Assembly (NCBI GenBank): GCA_041572755.1
Contig: JBFFRY010000034.1
Span: 1-21,227 of the forward strand
Direction of reading: 5' to 3'
DNA: 21,227 nt
DNA from: JBFELU01 sp041572755
Lineage (GTDB): Bacteria > Actinomycetota > Acidimicrobiia > Spongiisociales > UBA11373
Below the pieces are notes generated by a model. The model saw nothing but the letters and a program-made list of their open reading frames with translations, searched no databases and had not been told where the DNA came from. The stretch's first letter is position 1, and each line of letters starts with the position of its first letter. The position numbers and the translations under genes are program-made. Of the stretch, positions 1-7,751 are shown one piece after another.

Positions 1-1
1 A

Positions 2-358
2 GCCGAGATCGGGTGCGGCACAGTTGAGGGACAGTACGTGGCGATAGCCTGCGCCAACGGGGAAGAACCCGAAAACGATCTAGGTCCGGCGGTTGAGTGC
101 TCCGCTGAGTTGAGGTTCCACGCCTTGGTGCACGCCGACGAACCCTATGGGAACTACGTGGGGCCAGCGACAGTTGCCTTGCGGCACACAGCCAAGAACA
201 TGCATGCGTGTGGTGGGTATTGCGACTCGCAAGTCTCGCATCTGGTCATCACCTTGCCGGGACCCGACATAACGTCGTCAGGCGCGTGGATTCCTGCGGA
301 GCGTCCTCAGCACGAAGACGCTTTCGTCTTCTACCAACCGGACTACTCCTGGCCCTGA
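2..358 (+). CDS. C-terminal part of an unrecognised protein, cut by the window edge
   Basis: The reading frame is open from the first bases of the window through the GTG at 38 to a TGA at 356-358, so the visible 118 residues are most likely the end of a longer gene rather than a 106-residue protein starting at 38. The visible part has several cysteines (GCGT, ACANG, VEC, HACGGYC) and no hydrophobic stretch, which would suit a disulfide-bonded extracytoplasmic domain, but I recognise no family. No Shine-Dalgarno precedes GTG 38. A hand count of bases 1-300 gives about 61% G+C, well below the roughly 70% of the genes further right, and codon choice is less GC-biased. This could mean horizontal origin. 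Function unknown; it could also be a non-coding open frame. Confidence 0.4.
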   Translation, partial: AEIGCGTVEGQYVAIACANGEEPENDLGPAVECSAELRFHALVHADEPYGNYVGPATVALRHTAKNMHACGGYCDSQVSHLVITLPGPDITSSGAWIPAERPQHEDAFVFYQPDYSWP

Positions 359-607
359 TCACTTGAGGGTTGGACGCCCCTCTTACGCCCGAGGACACGA
401 GACATCCGGCGCCTCGGTGGCTCACCGAAGGTGCACTCAATCGCGTAGGGTCCATAGCGAGCCTGTTATGGCGTGCCGCCAGAGCGGGCCCGGGGCGACG
501 TCGATCAGCTAGCCGTAGTCCTCGCAGTTGACCAGTCAATCCGAGGGCGTGAGCGCGCACGGGGTGCGGTCGGCCGCGCCTTACCCTGTTGACCAGGGGT
601 TTTGCGG
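359..607. other. Gene-free stretch of lower G+C beside tRNA 3' end
   Basis: No convincing gene is seen here. The minus-strand open frame at 249-560 is rich in Arg/Ala and runs antisense to the gene end, so it is not believable. The only structure I see is the hairpin at 584-603. The stretch lies against the 3' end of the tRNA gene, the usual side for integrated elements, but no integrase or att repeat is visible. Confidence 0.5.
584..603 (+). terminator. Possible short intrinsic terminator
   Basis: CCCTG (584-588) and CAGGG (594-598) form a 5-bp stem with a TTGAC loop, followed by G and TTTT (600-603) on the plus strand. It could end plus-strand transcription from the left. On the minus strand it lies just past the tRNA but has no U-tract there. 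The stem is short, so this is tentative. Confidence 0.3.
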
Positions 608-681
<74 letters not shown>

Positions 682-688
682 CGTCCGG

Positions 689-694
689 ATTGTA
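689..694 (-). promoter_or_regulatory. -10 box of the CAU tRNA gene
   Basis: On the minus strand TACAAT lies 7 bases before the first base of the mature tRNA. That spacing puts the transcription start at or next to the tRNA 5' end. No good -35 element is seen 17 bases upstream, where the 3' end of the helicase gene lies. Confidence 0.4.
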
Positions 695-703
695 CGGCGC
701 ACC

Positions 704-1951
704 TCAGCGCCGGCGGCGGCGCCCCGCCCGGCGGGACAGTTCCGCGTTGGAGACCCGCTTGAACTCGACCTTCTCGGGCTGGAACCCGGCCAGGTCGGAG
801 AGCCGCGGATCGTTGGAGTACATCTTGGTGATCTCGGTGTGCAGCCCCGACGCCCGCTGCAGGCGTTGCACCTCGGCCACCTGATCCCACTCAACCAGGG
901 TCACCACCAGGCCGCTCTCCCCCGCCCGGGCGGTGCGGCCGGAACGGTGGATGAAGCTCTTGTAGTCGTCCGGCGGGTCGTAGTGGATCACCACGTCCAC
1001 ATCATCGATGTGGAGGCCCCGGGCGGCCACGTTGGTGGCCACCAGGACCGGCAGGTCGCCGGATCGGAAACGGCCGAGGGCCTTCTCCCGGTCGCGTTGC
1101 CGCCGGTCGCCGTGGATGGCGCCCGCCCGGATCCCCTCCTTCTCGAGCCGCTCGGCGACCCGGTCGGCGGCCCGCTTGGTGGCCACGAACACCAGCGACC
1201 GGTCGTAGTTGCGGGTGATGGCCGCCGCCACCTTGGCCTTGTCCATGTGATGGACCGCCAGGAACCGATGCTCCTGGGTGTCGACCACCTGCGACTTGGT
1301 CTCCGCTTCGTGGCGGACCGGATCCTGGAGGTAGCGGGTGATGAGGGAGCGGACCTGCCCGTCGAGGGTGGCCGAGAACAGCATCGTCTGAGCCCCGGGA
1401 TCGATGCCCTGCATGATCCGGTGCACCTGGGGCAGGAACCCCATGTCGGCCATCTGGTCGGCCTCGTCGATCACCACTGATTCGACGTCGTCCAGGAACA
1501 CCTGCTTCCGATCCATGTGGTCGATGAGGCGCCCCGGAGTGGCCACCACGATGTCGACACCGTGCTTCAGCCGGTCGACGCTGCGGCCCATGGGTGAACC
1601 GCCGTAGACGGCGAGGAGCCGCAGCTCCCTGGCGCGGGCCAGCGAGCCCACCTCCTCGGCCACCTGGGTGCACAGCTCGCGGGTGGGCACCAGGATCAGC
1701 GCCCGGGGCCGCTTGGCCTGGGCAGGCCGGGTTCTCTCGACCAGGGGGATGCCGAAGGCGATCGTCTTGCCGGATCCGGTCTGTGCCTTGCCGCAGACGT
1801 CGCGGCCCTCCATTCCGTCGGGAATGGTGAGTGTTTGGATGGGGAACGGCTCGGTGATGCCGCGGCGCTTCAGCACCTCGGCGAGATCGGGGGCCACCCC
1901 CAAGTCGGTGAACGACGTCGCGTCGACGACGCCGGTCGAAGGTTCGGTCAT
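704..1951 (-). CDS. DEAD-box ATP-dependent RNA helicase (RhlE-like)
   Basis: A 415-residue cytoplasmic RNA helicase expected to unwind short RNA duplexes in ribosome assembly or mRNA decay, using ATP. All core motifs are present in order: Q-motif region (F-P-I-Q near 36-39), Walker A AQTGSGKT (56-63), PTREL (89-93), TPGRLID (138-144), DEAD (162-165), SAT (193-195), ARGLH (310-314) and HRSGRTARAG (335-344). The tail is short and ends in a run of arginines, probably RNA-binding. The ATG at 1951 is chosen because GGAAG lies 5 bases before it and the family core begins soon after; an in-frame GTG at 1990 would add 13 residues of no family character. Motif V has His where most families have Asp (ARGLH), a variant I recall from other actinobacterial members. 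The exact subfamily is uncertain. Confidence 0.95.
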   Translation of the reverse strand: MTEPSTGVVDATSFTDLGVAPDLAEVLKRRGITEPFPIQTLTIPDGMEGRDVCGKAQTGSGKTIAFGIPLVERTRPAQAKRPRALILVPTRELCTQVAEEVGSLARARELRLLAVYGGSPMGRSVDRLKHGVDIVVATPGRLIDHMDRKQVFLDDVESVVIDEADQMADMGFLPQVHRIMQGIDPGAQTMLFSATLDGQVRSLITRYLQDPVRHEAETKSQVVDTQEHRFLAVHHMDKAKVAAAITRNYDRSLVFVATKRAADRVAERLEKEGIRAGAIHGDRRQRDREKALGRFRSGDLPVLVATNVAARGLHIDDVDVVIHYDPPDDYKSFIHRSGRTARAGESGLVVTLVEWDQVAEVQRLQRASGLHTEITKMYSNDPRLSDLAGFQPEKVEFKRVSNAELSRRAGRRRRR

Positions 1952-2069
1952 GCTCTTCCGTTTCTCTTGTTGCGAGTCGGCCTCCAGCACGGCTCAGAGA
2001 AGCGGTTGAGCGGTAGAGGCCCGGCGATCACGCTCCAACGCGTGCAATCGCCGCAATCACCGTATCAGG

Positions 2070-2088
2070 TTCGGCAGGCTGTGCCGAG
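2070..2088 (-). terminator. Hairpin after the 131-residue unknown gene
   Basis: TCGGCA (2071-2076) and TGCCGA (2082-2087) form a 6-bp stem around a 5-base loop, extended by a T-G wobble. It begins 12 bases past the minus-strand stop at 2100, where a terminator would be expected. There is no U-tract, so it may only be a weak terminator or an mRNA-end structure. Confidence 0.3.
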
Positions 2089-2099
2089 TTCTTGACGAT

Positions 2100-2495
2100 T
2101 CAGGCCTTCCGGGTCCGGGCGATTCCGGCCTTCTTGAGCACGTCGGCGGGAACTCCCTGCTCCCTCCATGCGGCGTATGAGATGCGTTTTCGCTCCGAGT
2201 AACTGGCGGCCACAGCCACGAAACCCTTTTCGACGGCGACGAAGTCGGTGGTCTCGCCCAGCTTGGCCAGCGCCGCCTCGGCGTCGAGGCGCGCTTGGCG
2301 CAAATCCAGCGCTTTGAGAGGATCGGCTTCCGCTCCGATCCGTGCCTGAAGCGTGGCGATGCGATCCTCGAGGCGCTCCGGGGTCACCGGACGGCCCGGC
2401 TTGCGCTTCGAGATCGCCTCCAGGTACAGCTTGACGGCCCGGGCCTCGGTGCGGCCCCGGGCCAGGGCCGCCTTGTGTTCGGCGGACATCGGCAT
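2100..2495 (-). CDS. Conserved actinobacterial protein of unknown function
   Basis: A 131-residue soluble, highly charged, probably helical protein (MPMSAEHKAALARGR... to ...KKAGIARTRKA). It resembles a small family I remember from many Actinobacteria, with an N-terminal SAEHKAAL motif, a K/R-P-G-R-x-TPE segment (about 32-40) and a C-terminal SYxERKxISYAAWREQGV segment (about 99-115) that looks like a helix-turn-helix-like end. No function is known to me. The start is fixed by GGAGGT on the minus strand (2502-2507), 6 bases before ATG 2495; the longer open frame to 2828 runs antisense to the next gene and is rejected. It is divergent from the SnoaL-like gene with 70 bases between the starts. 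Confidence 0.85.
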   Translation of the reverse strand: MPMSAEHKAALARGRTEARAVKLYLEAISKRKPGRPVTPERLEDRIATLQARIGAEADPLKALDLRQARLDAEAALAKLGETTDFVAVEKGFVAVAASYSERKRISYAAWREQGVPADVLKKAGIARTRKA

Positions 2496-2525
2496 GCATT
2501 GACCTCCGGCGGTGTCGGTAGTTGC

Positions 2526-2531
2526 ATCATA
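2526..2531 (-). promoter_or_regulatory. Candidate -10 box for the 131-residue unknown gene
   Basis: TATGAT on the minus strand lies about 30 bases before the start codon, ahead of the GGAGGT ribosome site. I see no -35 element at the right spacing. The same 70 bases must also contain the promoter of the divergent plus-strand gene. Confidence 0.25.
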
Positions 2532-2565
2532 TGGACTTGATCCCACCAATGGGAGGGTCCTGCAA

Positions 2566-2958
2566 ATGGACGACCCGGTGATCACTGAAATCACCGCGAT
2601 GCACGCCTTCTTCGACACCTGGTATGCGGGGCGGTGCGATCCCGGTGATTTCAGCCGCATGGAATCCTCCATGGCGCCCGAATTCCATCTGGTGACACCG
2701 GATGGCCGGATCATGCGGCGACGCGAGACCCTCGACGTGGTGCGACGGGGTTTCGGCACCCGCCCGGTGCGAATCTGGGTCGAAGAGGCCACCGTGTTGT
2801 GGCGGGTCGGCACCGTGACCTGCGCCACCTATCAGGAGTGGCAGGACGCCGGGACGGGGCGCCGGGGGCGACTCTCCACCGCTCTCTTCGGCGAGGACCC
2901 GGCGACGCCCCACGGCGTGTGCTGGCTCCACGTGCACGAGACCTGGCTCACCGACTGA
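2566..2958 (+). CDS. SnoaL/NTF2-like domain protein (DUF4440 type)
   Basis: A 130-residue soluble protein with the sequence pattern of small NTF2-fold proteins: an N-terminal helix (ITAMHAFFDTWYAG), a segment with F-x-L-V-T-P-D-G (about 46-53), then strands ending in HVHETWL. Members range from polyketide cyclases to proteins without known activity, so the ligand or reaction cannot be named. The start is ATG 2566, with GGGAGGG at 2551-2557 eight bases upstream; an earlier in-frame start at 2512 would overlap the promoter region of the divergent gene. Two cysteines and a His/Trp-rich C-terminus are notable but not diagnostic. NTF2 fold assignment is moderately certain, function unknown. Confidence 0.75.
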   Translation: MDDPVITEITAMHAFFDTWYAGRCDPGDFSRMESSMAPEFHLVTPDGRIMRRRETLDVVRRGFGTRPVRIWVEEATVLWRVGTVTCATYQEWQDAGTGRRGRLSTALFGEDPATPHGVCWLHVHETWLTD

Positions 2959-2959
2959 C

Positions 2960-2975
2960 TGTCGGACCTCCGACA
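2960..2975 (+). terminator. Hairpin just after the SnoaL-like gene
   Basis: TGTCGG (2960-2965) and CCGACA (2970-2975) pair as a perfect 6-bp stem with an ACCT loop, one base past the stop codon. No T-run follows, so termination is uncertain. It separates this gene from the thioredoxin gene that begins at 3038. Confidence 0.35.
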
Positions 2976-3037
2976 CTCGGGGCGCGCCGGGGCGGCACCG
3001 ATCGTTGCTCCCCTCGAATGACCCATCGGAGCAGCCC

Positions 3038-3631
3038 ATGACCACCGTCGCCACCAAGCCCCAGCCCCCGGACCGCAGATCCCGGACCCCTCTCATCGCC
3101 ATCGGCGCCGCCGTGGTGGTCGCCGTCATCCTCCTCGTCGTCGTCGCTGCAGGCGGCGGCCCCACCGGCGTCGATGGCACCCCGGTCCCCGAACCCGGCG
3201 ACGGCACGGCGGTCTCCGGGCCCCCGGCGCCCGCGACCCGGTTCGCCTACTTCGACGGCTCGGACGGCAGTCTCGCCTCCTATGCCGGCCGGCCGCTTGT
3301 CGTCAACTTCTGGGCGTCGTGGTGTCCCTCGTGCGTCGCCGAACTGTCGGCCGCCTTCGTGCCGGTGCAGGAGCGGTTCGGAGACGAGGTCGCCTTCCTG
3401 GGGCTCAACATCCAGGACGAGCGGTCCCGAGCCCTCCAACTCGTCGAAGAGACCGGGGCCCTCTTCGACCTCGCCGAGGACCCTCAGGGCCTCCTCTACA
3501 CCGAGCTCGGCGGCCTGGGGATGCCGTTCACGGTGTTCGTCTCCGCCGACGGTCGGATCCTCGAGAAGCACAACGGGCCGCTCACCGAGTCGCAGCTCAC
3601 CGATCTGGTGGCCGAGACCTTCGGCGTCTGA
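3038..3631 (+). CDS. TlpA/ResA-type membrane-anchored thioredoxin
   Basis: A 197-residue thiol-disulfide oxidoreductase expected to face the outside of the cytoplasmic membrane, where such proteins reduce or oxidise disulfides, for example in cytochrome c maturation. Residues 1-17 are basic, 18-39 form one transmembrane anchor, 40-67 is a Pro/Gly-rich spacer, and 68-197 is a thioredoxin fold. The active site FWASWCPSC has Cys 96 and Cys 99; the cis-proline motif is GMP (161-163). ATG 3038 has GGAG six bases upstream; the earlier TTG at 3005 is less likely. No ccd or resB genes lie nearby, so its partner is unknown. The MFS gene starts about 20 bases downstream and may be cotranscribed. Confidence 0.93.
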   Translation: MTTVATKPQPPDRRSRTPLIAIGAAVVVAVILLVVVAAGGGPTGVDGTPVPEPGDGTAVSGPPAPATRFAYFDGSDGSLASYAGRPLVVNFWASWCPSCVAELSAAFVPVQERFGDEVAFLGLNIQDERSRALQLVEETGALFDLAEDPQGLLYTELGGLGMPFTVFVSADGRILEKHNGPLTESQLTDLVAETFGV

Positions 3632-3651
3632 TCGCTACCGTGTCGCTCCCC

Positions 3652-4914
3652 ATGGCGCGACACCCGGTCCCCGACCCTCCCTTCTCCCCCGATCCCATCG
3701 GGGGAGAGACCCTCGAGGCGGACAGCCGCCGGGCACTGTTCGGGGTGGCGGCCGCCTCCCTGCTGGTGCTCACCCTGTGGTTCTCGGCCTCGGCGGTCGC
3801 TCCCCAACTCGAAGACCTGTGGGGCCTCTCGAGCGCCCGCAGCGCCGGGCTCACCCAGGCGGTGCAGATCGGCTTCGTGGTGGGGGCCCTGGGGCTGGCC
3901 GCCTTGGGAATCCCCGATGCCATCGGGGCCCGCCGTATCTTCGTCGGGGCCAGCGTCGTCGCCGTGGCGGCCAACACCTCCCTGGTGGCTCTCGATGCCG
4001 GCGGCTACTGGGTGGCGCTGGCACTGCGTTTCATCACCGGGGCCGCCATCGCCGGTGTCTACCCGGCGGGCATGAAGGTGTTGAGCGGGTGGTTCCGGCG
4101 CGGCCGGGGCACCGCCCTCGGGGTCTTGGTGGGGGCGCTCACAGTCGGCTCGGCGGGGCCCCACCTGATCCGGGGGATCGGGTTCCGGTGGCAGGGCGTG
4201 GTCCTCGGAGCGTCGCTGCTGGCGGCACTCGGGGGGCTCATCATGGCGCTGGTGGTCCGCGACGGCCCCCACGAGGTTCCCTCCCAACCGTTCTCATGGC
4301 GCCACGTGGGGCGGATCGCCGGCAACCGGGGGGTGCGGCTCTCCACCTACGGCTATCTGGGCCACATGTGGGAGCTGTATGCCATGTGGACCTGGACGGC
4401 GGCGTTTCTGGCGGCCTCCGCCGAGGCCGGCGGCCACGACGACGGGTTCGTGCCGGCGGCCACCTTCGGGATCATCGCCGCCGGCGGGGCCGGTTCATGG
4501 GTGTTCGGTCGATGGGCAGACCGTCGGGGCCGCACCCTCGCCGCCGGGGTCTCCCTCGCCGTCTCCGGGAGCTGTGCGTTGACAACCCCCCTGCTCTTCG
4601 GGCTGTCACCGTGGGTCGTGGCCCCGATCTTCGGGGTCTGGGGTTTCGCCGTGGTGGCCGACTCGGCGCAGTTCTCCACCATGGTGACCGAGACCGCCAG
4701 AGACGAGGTGCGGGGAACCGCCCTCACCCTGCAGACCGCCCTCGGCTTCCTGCTCACCATGGTGACCATCCAGGGCGTCCCCGCACTGGCCGAAGCCTGG
4801 GGGTGGCGCTGGGTGTTCCCCCTGCTGGCCCTGGGGCCCGCATTCGGGATCTGGGCGATGGTGCGGCTGCGTTCACTGCCCGAGGCGGCGCTGCTGGCCG
4901 GTGGGAAGCGCTAG
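3652..4914 (+). CDS. Major facilitator superfamily (MFS) permease
   Basis: A 420-residue integral membrane protein with about 12 hydrophobic segments in two halves, the normal size for MFS. The first half carries FITGAAIAGVYPAGMK (about 126-141), and the loop near GRWADRRGRTLAAG matches the G-x-x-x-D-R-x-G-R motif A. The overall look is of the CynX/NarK-like branch of uncharacterised MFS carriers, but the substrate cannot be deduced. The start is ATG 3652; GTG 3640 (four residues longer) is an alternative, and neither has a clear Shine-Dalgarno, so translation may be coupled to the thioredoxin gene ending 20 bases before. The much longer frame back to 3319 overlaps that gene and is rejected. 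Confidence 0.9.
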   Translation: MARHPVPDPPFSPDPIGGETLEADSRRALFGVAAASLLVLTLWFSASAVAPQLEDLWGLSSARSAGLTQAVQIGFVVGALGLAALGIPDAIGARRIFVGASVVAVAANTSLVALDAGGYWVALALRFITGAAIAGVYPAGMKVLSGWFRRGRGTALGVLVGALTVGSAGPHLIRGIGFRWQGVVLGASLLAALGGLIMALVVRDGPHEVPSQPFSWRHVGRIAGNRGVRLSTYGYLGHMWELYAMWTWTAAFLAASAEAGGHDDGFVPAATFGIIAAGGAGSWVFGRWADRRGRTLAAGVSLAVSGSCALTTPLLFGLSPWVVAPIFGVWGFAVVADSAQFSTMVTETARDEVRGTALTLQTALGFLLTMVTIQGVPALAEAWGWRWVFPLLALGPAFGIWAMVRLRSLPEAALLAGGKR

Positions 4915-4965
4915 TTCCCTCCCCAGCGACCGGCTACGGTCCCCGATCACATCGAGGGAGGGGAA

Positions 4966-5364
4966 ATGGAGAACGCGCTCTACCTGGCGATCGGGGCCGC
5001 CGCCACGGCCTTCTTCGGCCTCGTAAGGGACACCGTCGGCTTCAAGCGCCGGATCGTCGACCAGTTGACTCAGCAGCGGATCGACGCCTACCGGGCCTTC
5101 GCCACTCAAGCCAACCACTTCGAGCGGGTCACCCGCGACGGTGGTGAGGACCCCGGGGAGGTCGAGCGGGAACTCGATCGGCGGCACCACGACCTGGCGG
5201 TGGTCGCCTCGCCGGCCACCCTCGACGCCGCCGTTGCGGTCGTGGCGGCGGCCCGCCGGATCATCGAAGCCACCGGGGATGGGGAGGCGGCGCGCCGGCC
5301 CTACCTGGCCGCCCAGGCCGCGTTCCTGGAGCGGGCCCGCACCGAGATCACTCGGGGGCACTGA
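4966..5364 (+). CDS. Small membrane-anchored helical protein of unknown function
   Basis: A 132-residue protein with one N-terminal transmembrane segment (about residues 4-21, ALYLAIGAAATAFFGLV) and a charged, probably all-helical remainder with many Arg, Glu and Ala residues, ending RTEITRGH. No family is recognised. The start is supported by a purine-rich GAGGGAGGGG just before ATG 4966. It lies 51 bases after the MFS gene on the same strand and converges on the minus-strand gene at 5417, with a strong hairpin between. It could help organise a membrane complex, but nothing in the sequence shows this. Confidence 0.75.
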   Translation: MENALYLAIGAAATAFFGLVRDTVGFKRRIVDQLTQQRIDAYRAFATQANHFERVTRDGGEDPGEVERELDRRHHDLAVVASPATLDAAVAVVAAARRIIEATGDGEAARRPYLAAQAAFLERARTEITRGH

Positions 5365-5374
5365 CGCCGCGCTA

Positions 5375-5404
5375 CTGGGGGCCCGTGAAGAACCGGACCC
5401 CCAG
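5375..5404. terminator. Probable bidirectional terminator between convergent genes
   Basis: CTGGGGG (5375-5381) and CCCCCAG (5398-5404) form a perfect 7-bp GC-rich stem with a 16-base loop. It lies exactly in the 52-base gap between two convergent genes, 11 bases past one stop and 13 past the other. It lacks a U-tract on either strand, which is common in GC-rich actinobacteria. Confidence 0.5.
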
Positions 5405-5416
5405 CCACACGGTCGG

Positions 5417-6028
5417 CTAGGCCTGGAACGGGATCGTCAGCGTCAGCATCCCCGTGCAGACCACCTCGCCGCCTTCGGGCACTCCGTCGTTGTCGTTGTC
5501 GGCCCAGGCCCCGGTGAAGATCACCAGACCCCCGTACCCGTTGCTCGCGCCACCGGACCGCTCCACCTTGATGTTCACCCGCAGCGGGGTTCCGAGATCG
5601 GCGGCGGCGATGCCGGTGCCGTCGATCTTGTCGTTCGAGCGGAAGGCATACCAGTCGGTGTAGGTGCCGCTGGCTTCAACGTCGGCCGCATCCACCCCGG
5701 CACCCAGACAGGTCCCGCCGGACAGCAACAGCGTCTCGAGGGGCGCCAGCTGGCTGCTGGTGTAGGGGCCGCCCCAGTTCCCCAGCATGTCGAAGCTCGA
5801 GACCGAGTCGAGCGACAGCGTCGAGTCGTGGCCGATGAGGACCACCACATACGTGTTGGACGCCAGGCTGATCGACAGTGGGAAGAGATTCACCTTCACC
5901 TTGGCGACGTCGCCCATCGACAGCGACTTCGGCCAGTAGCTGAGATACCGGATCTGCCAGCAGGCGCTGCCCACCAGGCTCAGCACCAACAGCAGCACCG
6001 CCATGAGTCTCCAACGCGGCTTGTTCAT
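5417..6028 (-). CDS. Secreted or lipoprotein-like protein of unknown function
   Basis: A 203-residue protein with a clear export signal: MNKPRWR, a hydrophobic core at 8-19 and GSAC with Cys 23. The Cys suggests a lipoprotein, but position -3 is Gly instead of the usual Leu/Val, so cleavage by a normal signal peptidase at this region is also possible. The mature part is beta-rich, with polar Ser/Thr/Gly stretches, two further cysteines (about C108 and C195) that could form a disulfide, and an ADNDNDGVPEGGEVVC segment resembling a calcium-binding DxDxDG loop. No family recognised. ATG 6028 has GGGGAGGT five bases upstream on the minus strand (6033-6040), so the longer start at 6073 is rejected. 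Confidence 0.8.
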   Translation of the reverse strand: MNKPRWRLMAVLLLVLSLVGSACWQIRYLSYWPKSLSMGDVAKVKVNLFPLSISLASNTYVVVLIGHDSTLSLDSVSSFDMLGNWGGPYTSSQLAPLETLLLSGGTCLGAGVDAADVEASGTYTDWYAFRSNDKIDGTGIAAADLGTPLRVNIKVERSGGASNGYGGLVIFTGAWADNDNDGVPEGGEVVCTGMLTLTIPFQA

Positions 6029-6119
6029 GCGCACCTCCCCGGGGTCACTCCACCCGAGGCTACGCCTCTCCACCCCTGCGGTGAAGGACCCCGGCCGGCA
6101 CGCCGAGGGAACGAAGACC

Positions 6120-6125
6120 TAACCT
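6120..6125 (+). promoter_or_regulatory. -10-like box of the CoA ligase gene (leaderless)
   Basis: TAACCT lies 9 bases before ATG 6135, and no Shine-Dalgarno precedes the ATG. This spacing would make the mRNA begin at or within a few bases of the start codon. No clear -35 element is seen. Confidence 0.35.
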
Positions 6126-6134
6126 CACGGCCTC

Positions 6135-7697
6135 ATGACCACCATCCACAGCAGCCCCCTGCCTCCCGTCGACATTCCCCGGACCGCCGTCACCCCGGTG
6201 GTCCTCCGCCACGCCGACCGCCTGGCCGACCACCGGGCGATCGTCGACGGAGCCACCGGGCGGGCCTACACGTTCGCGGAGTTCCGCGACGCCGTCTACC
6301 GCTTCGCAGGTGCGCTCGACGCCCGGGGCTTCGGCAAGGGCGACGTGGTGGCGATCATGGCGCCCAACCTCCCCGAGTACGCGGTCGCCTTCCACGGCAC
6401 CACCACCCTGGGCGCGGTCGTCACCACCATCAACCCCACCTACACCGCCGAGGAGGTCGAGTTCCAGCTCAACGACGCCGGGGCCCGACTGCTGGTCACG
6501 GTCCCGTCGATCCTCGAGGTGGCCGGCGAGGCCGCCGCCGCCAGCCGCGTCACCGAGATCGTGACCATCGGCCGGTCCCCCGACACCACCACCTTCGAGT
6601 CGATGCTCACCCACGATCCGGTCGCCGGGCAGACCCCGGTGGAGCCCGGCGACCTGGCGGTCCTCCCCTACTCCAGCGGCACCACCGGGCTCCCCAAGGG
6701 AGTCATGCTCACCCACGGCAACCTGGTGGCCAACCTCGCCCAGTACGAGCACACCCTGGCGCTCGGAAGCGACGACCGGGTGATCGCGGTACTCCCCTTC
6801 TTCCACATCTACGGCATGCAGGTGCTGATGAACGGCGTGCTCTCCTTCGGTGCCACCGCGGTCACCATGCCGCGCTTCGACCTCGAACAGTTCCTGGGGA
6901 TCCTCCAGGAACATCGCATCACCCACGCCTACCTGGTGCCCCCCATCGTCCTGGCCCTCGCCAAACACCCCGTTGTCGACGACTACGACCTCTCGGCATT
7001 GCAGCGGGTCGTCTCCGGTGCCGCCCCGCTCGGAGCGGACGTGACCGACGAAGCGGCCCGGCGGATCGGGGCCGAGATCGTCCAGGGCTACGGGCTCACC
7101 GAGACCAGCCCGGTCACCCATGCCACCCCGCCCGGCATGGCCAAGGCCGGTTCCATCGGCGTCACCATCTCCAACACCGAGTGCCGGGTGATCGACCCCG
7201 AGACCGGGGAGGATCTCGACGTCGGCGAGGACGGGGAGATCTGGATCCGCGGCCCACAGGTCATGGCCGGCTACCTCAACAACCCGGAGGCGACTTCGAT
7301 CACGATCGACGAAGACGCCTGGCTCCACACCGGCGACATCGGCCACGTCGATGCCGACGGCCACTTCTACATCGTCGATCGCCTCAAAGAGCTCATCAAG
7401 TACAAGGGCTTCCAGGTGCCCCCCGCCGAACTGGAGGCGGTGCTGCTCACCCACCCCGACGTCGCCGACGCAGCCGTGATCCCCATCCTCGACGTGGAAG
7501 CCGGCGAGCTCCCCAAGGCCTTCGTCGTGCTCAAACCGGGCCGATCCGTCACGGCCGGAGCCCTCATGGAGTTCGTGGCCGGCCACGTCGCCCACTACAA
7601 GTGGATTCGCGCCGTGGAGTTCCTCGACGAGATCCCCAAGTCGGCCTCCGGCAAGATCCTCCGCCGGGTGCTGCGGGACCGGGAGGCTGCCGGCTAG
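6135..7697 (+). CDS. Acyl-CoA synthetase / 4-coumarate-CoA ligase family (AMP-forming)
   Basis: A 520-residue enzyme that activates a carboxylic acid with ATP to an acyl-adenylate and transfers it to CoA. All ANL-superfamily signatures are present: the phosphate loop SSGTTGLPKG (180-189), FFHIYGM, GYGLTETSPV (the A5 motif), GEIWIRGPQVMAGY, the hinge TGDIG...DRLKELIKYKG, and the catalytic lysine in PKSASGKILRR (Lys 507). Length and the LIKYKGFQVPPAELEA segment match plant-type 4-coumarate-CoA ligases and related bacterial fatty acyl-CoA ligases. The substrate may be an aromatic or a medium/long-chain acid; I cannot decide. It stands alone, divergent from the secreted unknown and convergent with the LCP gene, so context gives no pathway. 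Confidence 0.95.
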   Translation: MTTIHSSPLPPVDIPRTAVTPVVLRHADRLADHRAIVDGATGRAYTFAEFRDAVYRFAGALDARGFGKGDVVAIMAPNLPEYAVAFHGTTTLGAVVTTINPTYTAEEVEFQLNDAGARLLVTVPSILEVAGEAAAASRVTEIVTIGRSPDTTTFESMLTHDPVAGQTPVEPGDLAVLPYSSGTTGLPKGVMLTHGNLVANLAQYEHTLALGSDDRVIAVLPFFHIYGMQVLMNGVLSFGATAVTMPRFDLEQFLGILQEHRITHAYLVPPIVLALAKHPVVDDYDLSALQRVVSGAAPLGADVTDEAARRIGAEIVQGYGLTETSPVTHATPPGMAKAGSIGVTISNTECRVIDPETGEDLDVGEDGEIWIRGPQVMAGYLNNPEATSITIDEDAWLHTGDIGHVDADGHFYIVDRLKELIKYKGFQVPPAELEAVLLTHPDVADAAVIPILDVEAGELPKAFVVLKPGRSVTAGALMEFVAGHVAHYKWIRAVEFLDEIPKSASGKILRRVLRDREAAG

Positions 7698-7715
7698 CGC
7701 CGCAGCGTCTCGGGG

Positions 7716-7742
7716 GTCCGGCCGATTCACCCGACGCCGGGC
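7716..7742. terminator. Possible bidirectional terminator between convergent genes
   Basis: GTCCGGC (7716-7722) and GCCGGGC (7736-7742) form a 7-bp stem including one T-G wobble, with a 13-base loop. It lies in the 54-base gap between the CoA ligase stop and the LCP stop. There is no T-run. Confidence 0.35.
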
Positions 7743-7751
7743 GATCGGAGG

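Noticed and set aside
3174..5147. Long plus-strand open frame over the thioredoxin and MFS genes
   Set aside because: It is rich in Arg, Gly and Pro, has no domain character, and overlaps two well-supported genes in another frame; such frames are typical artefacts of high GC.
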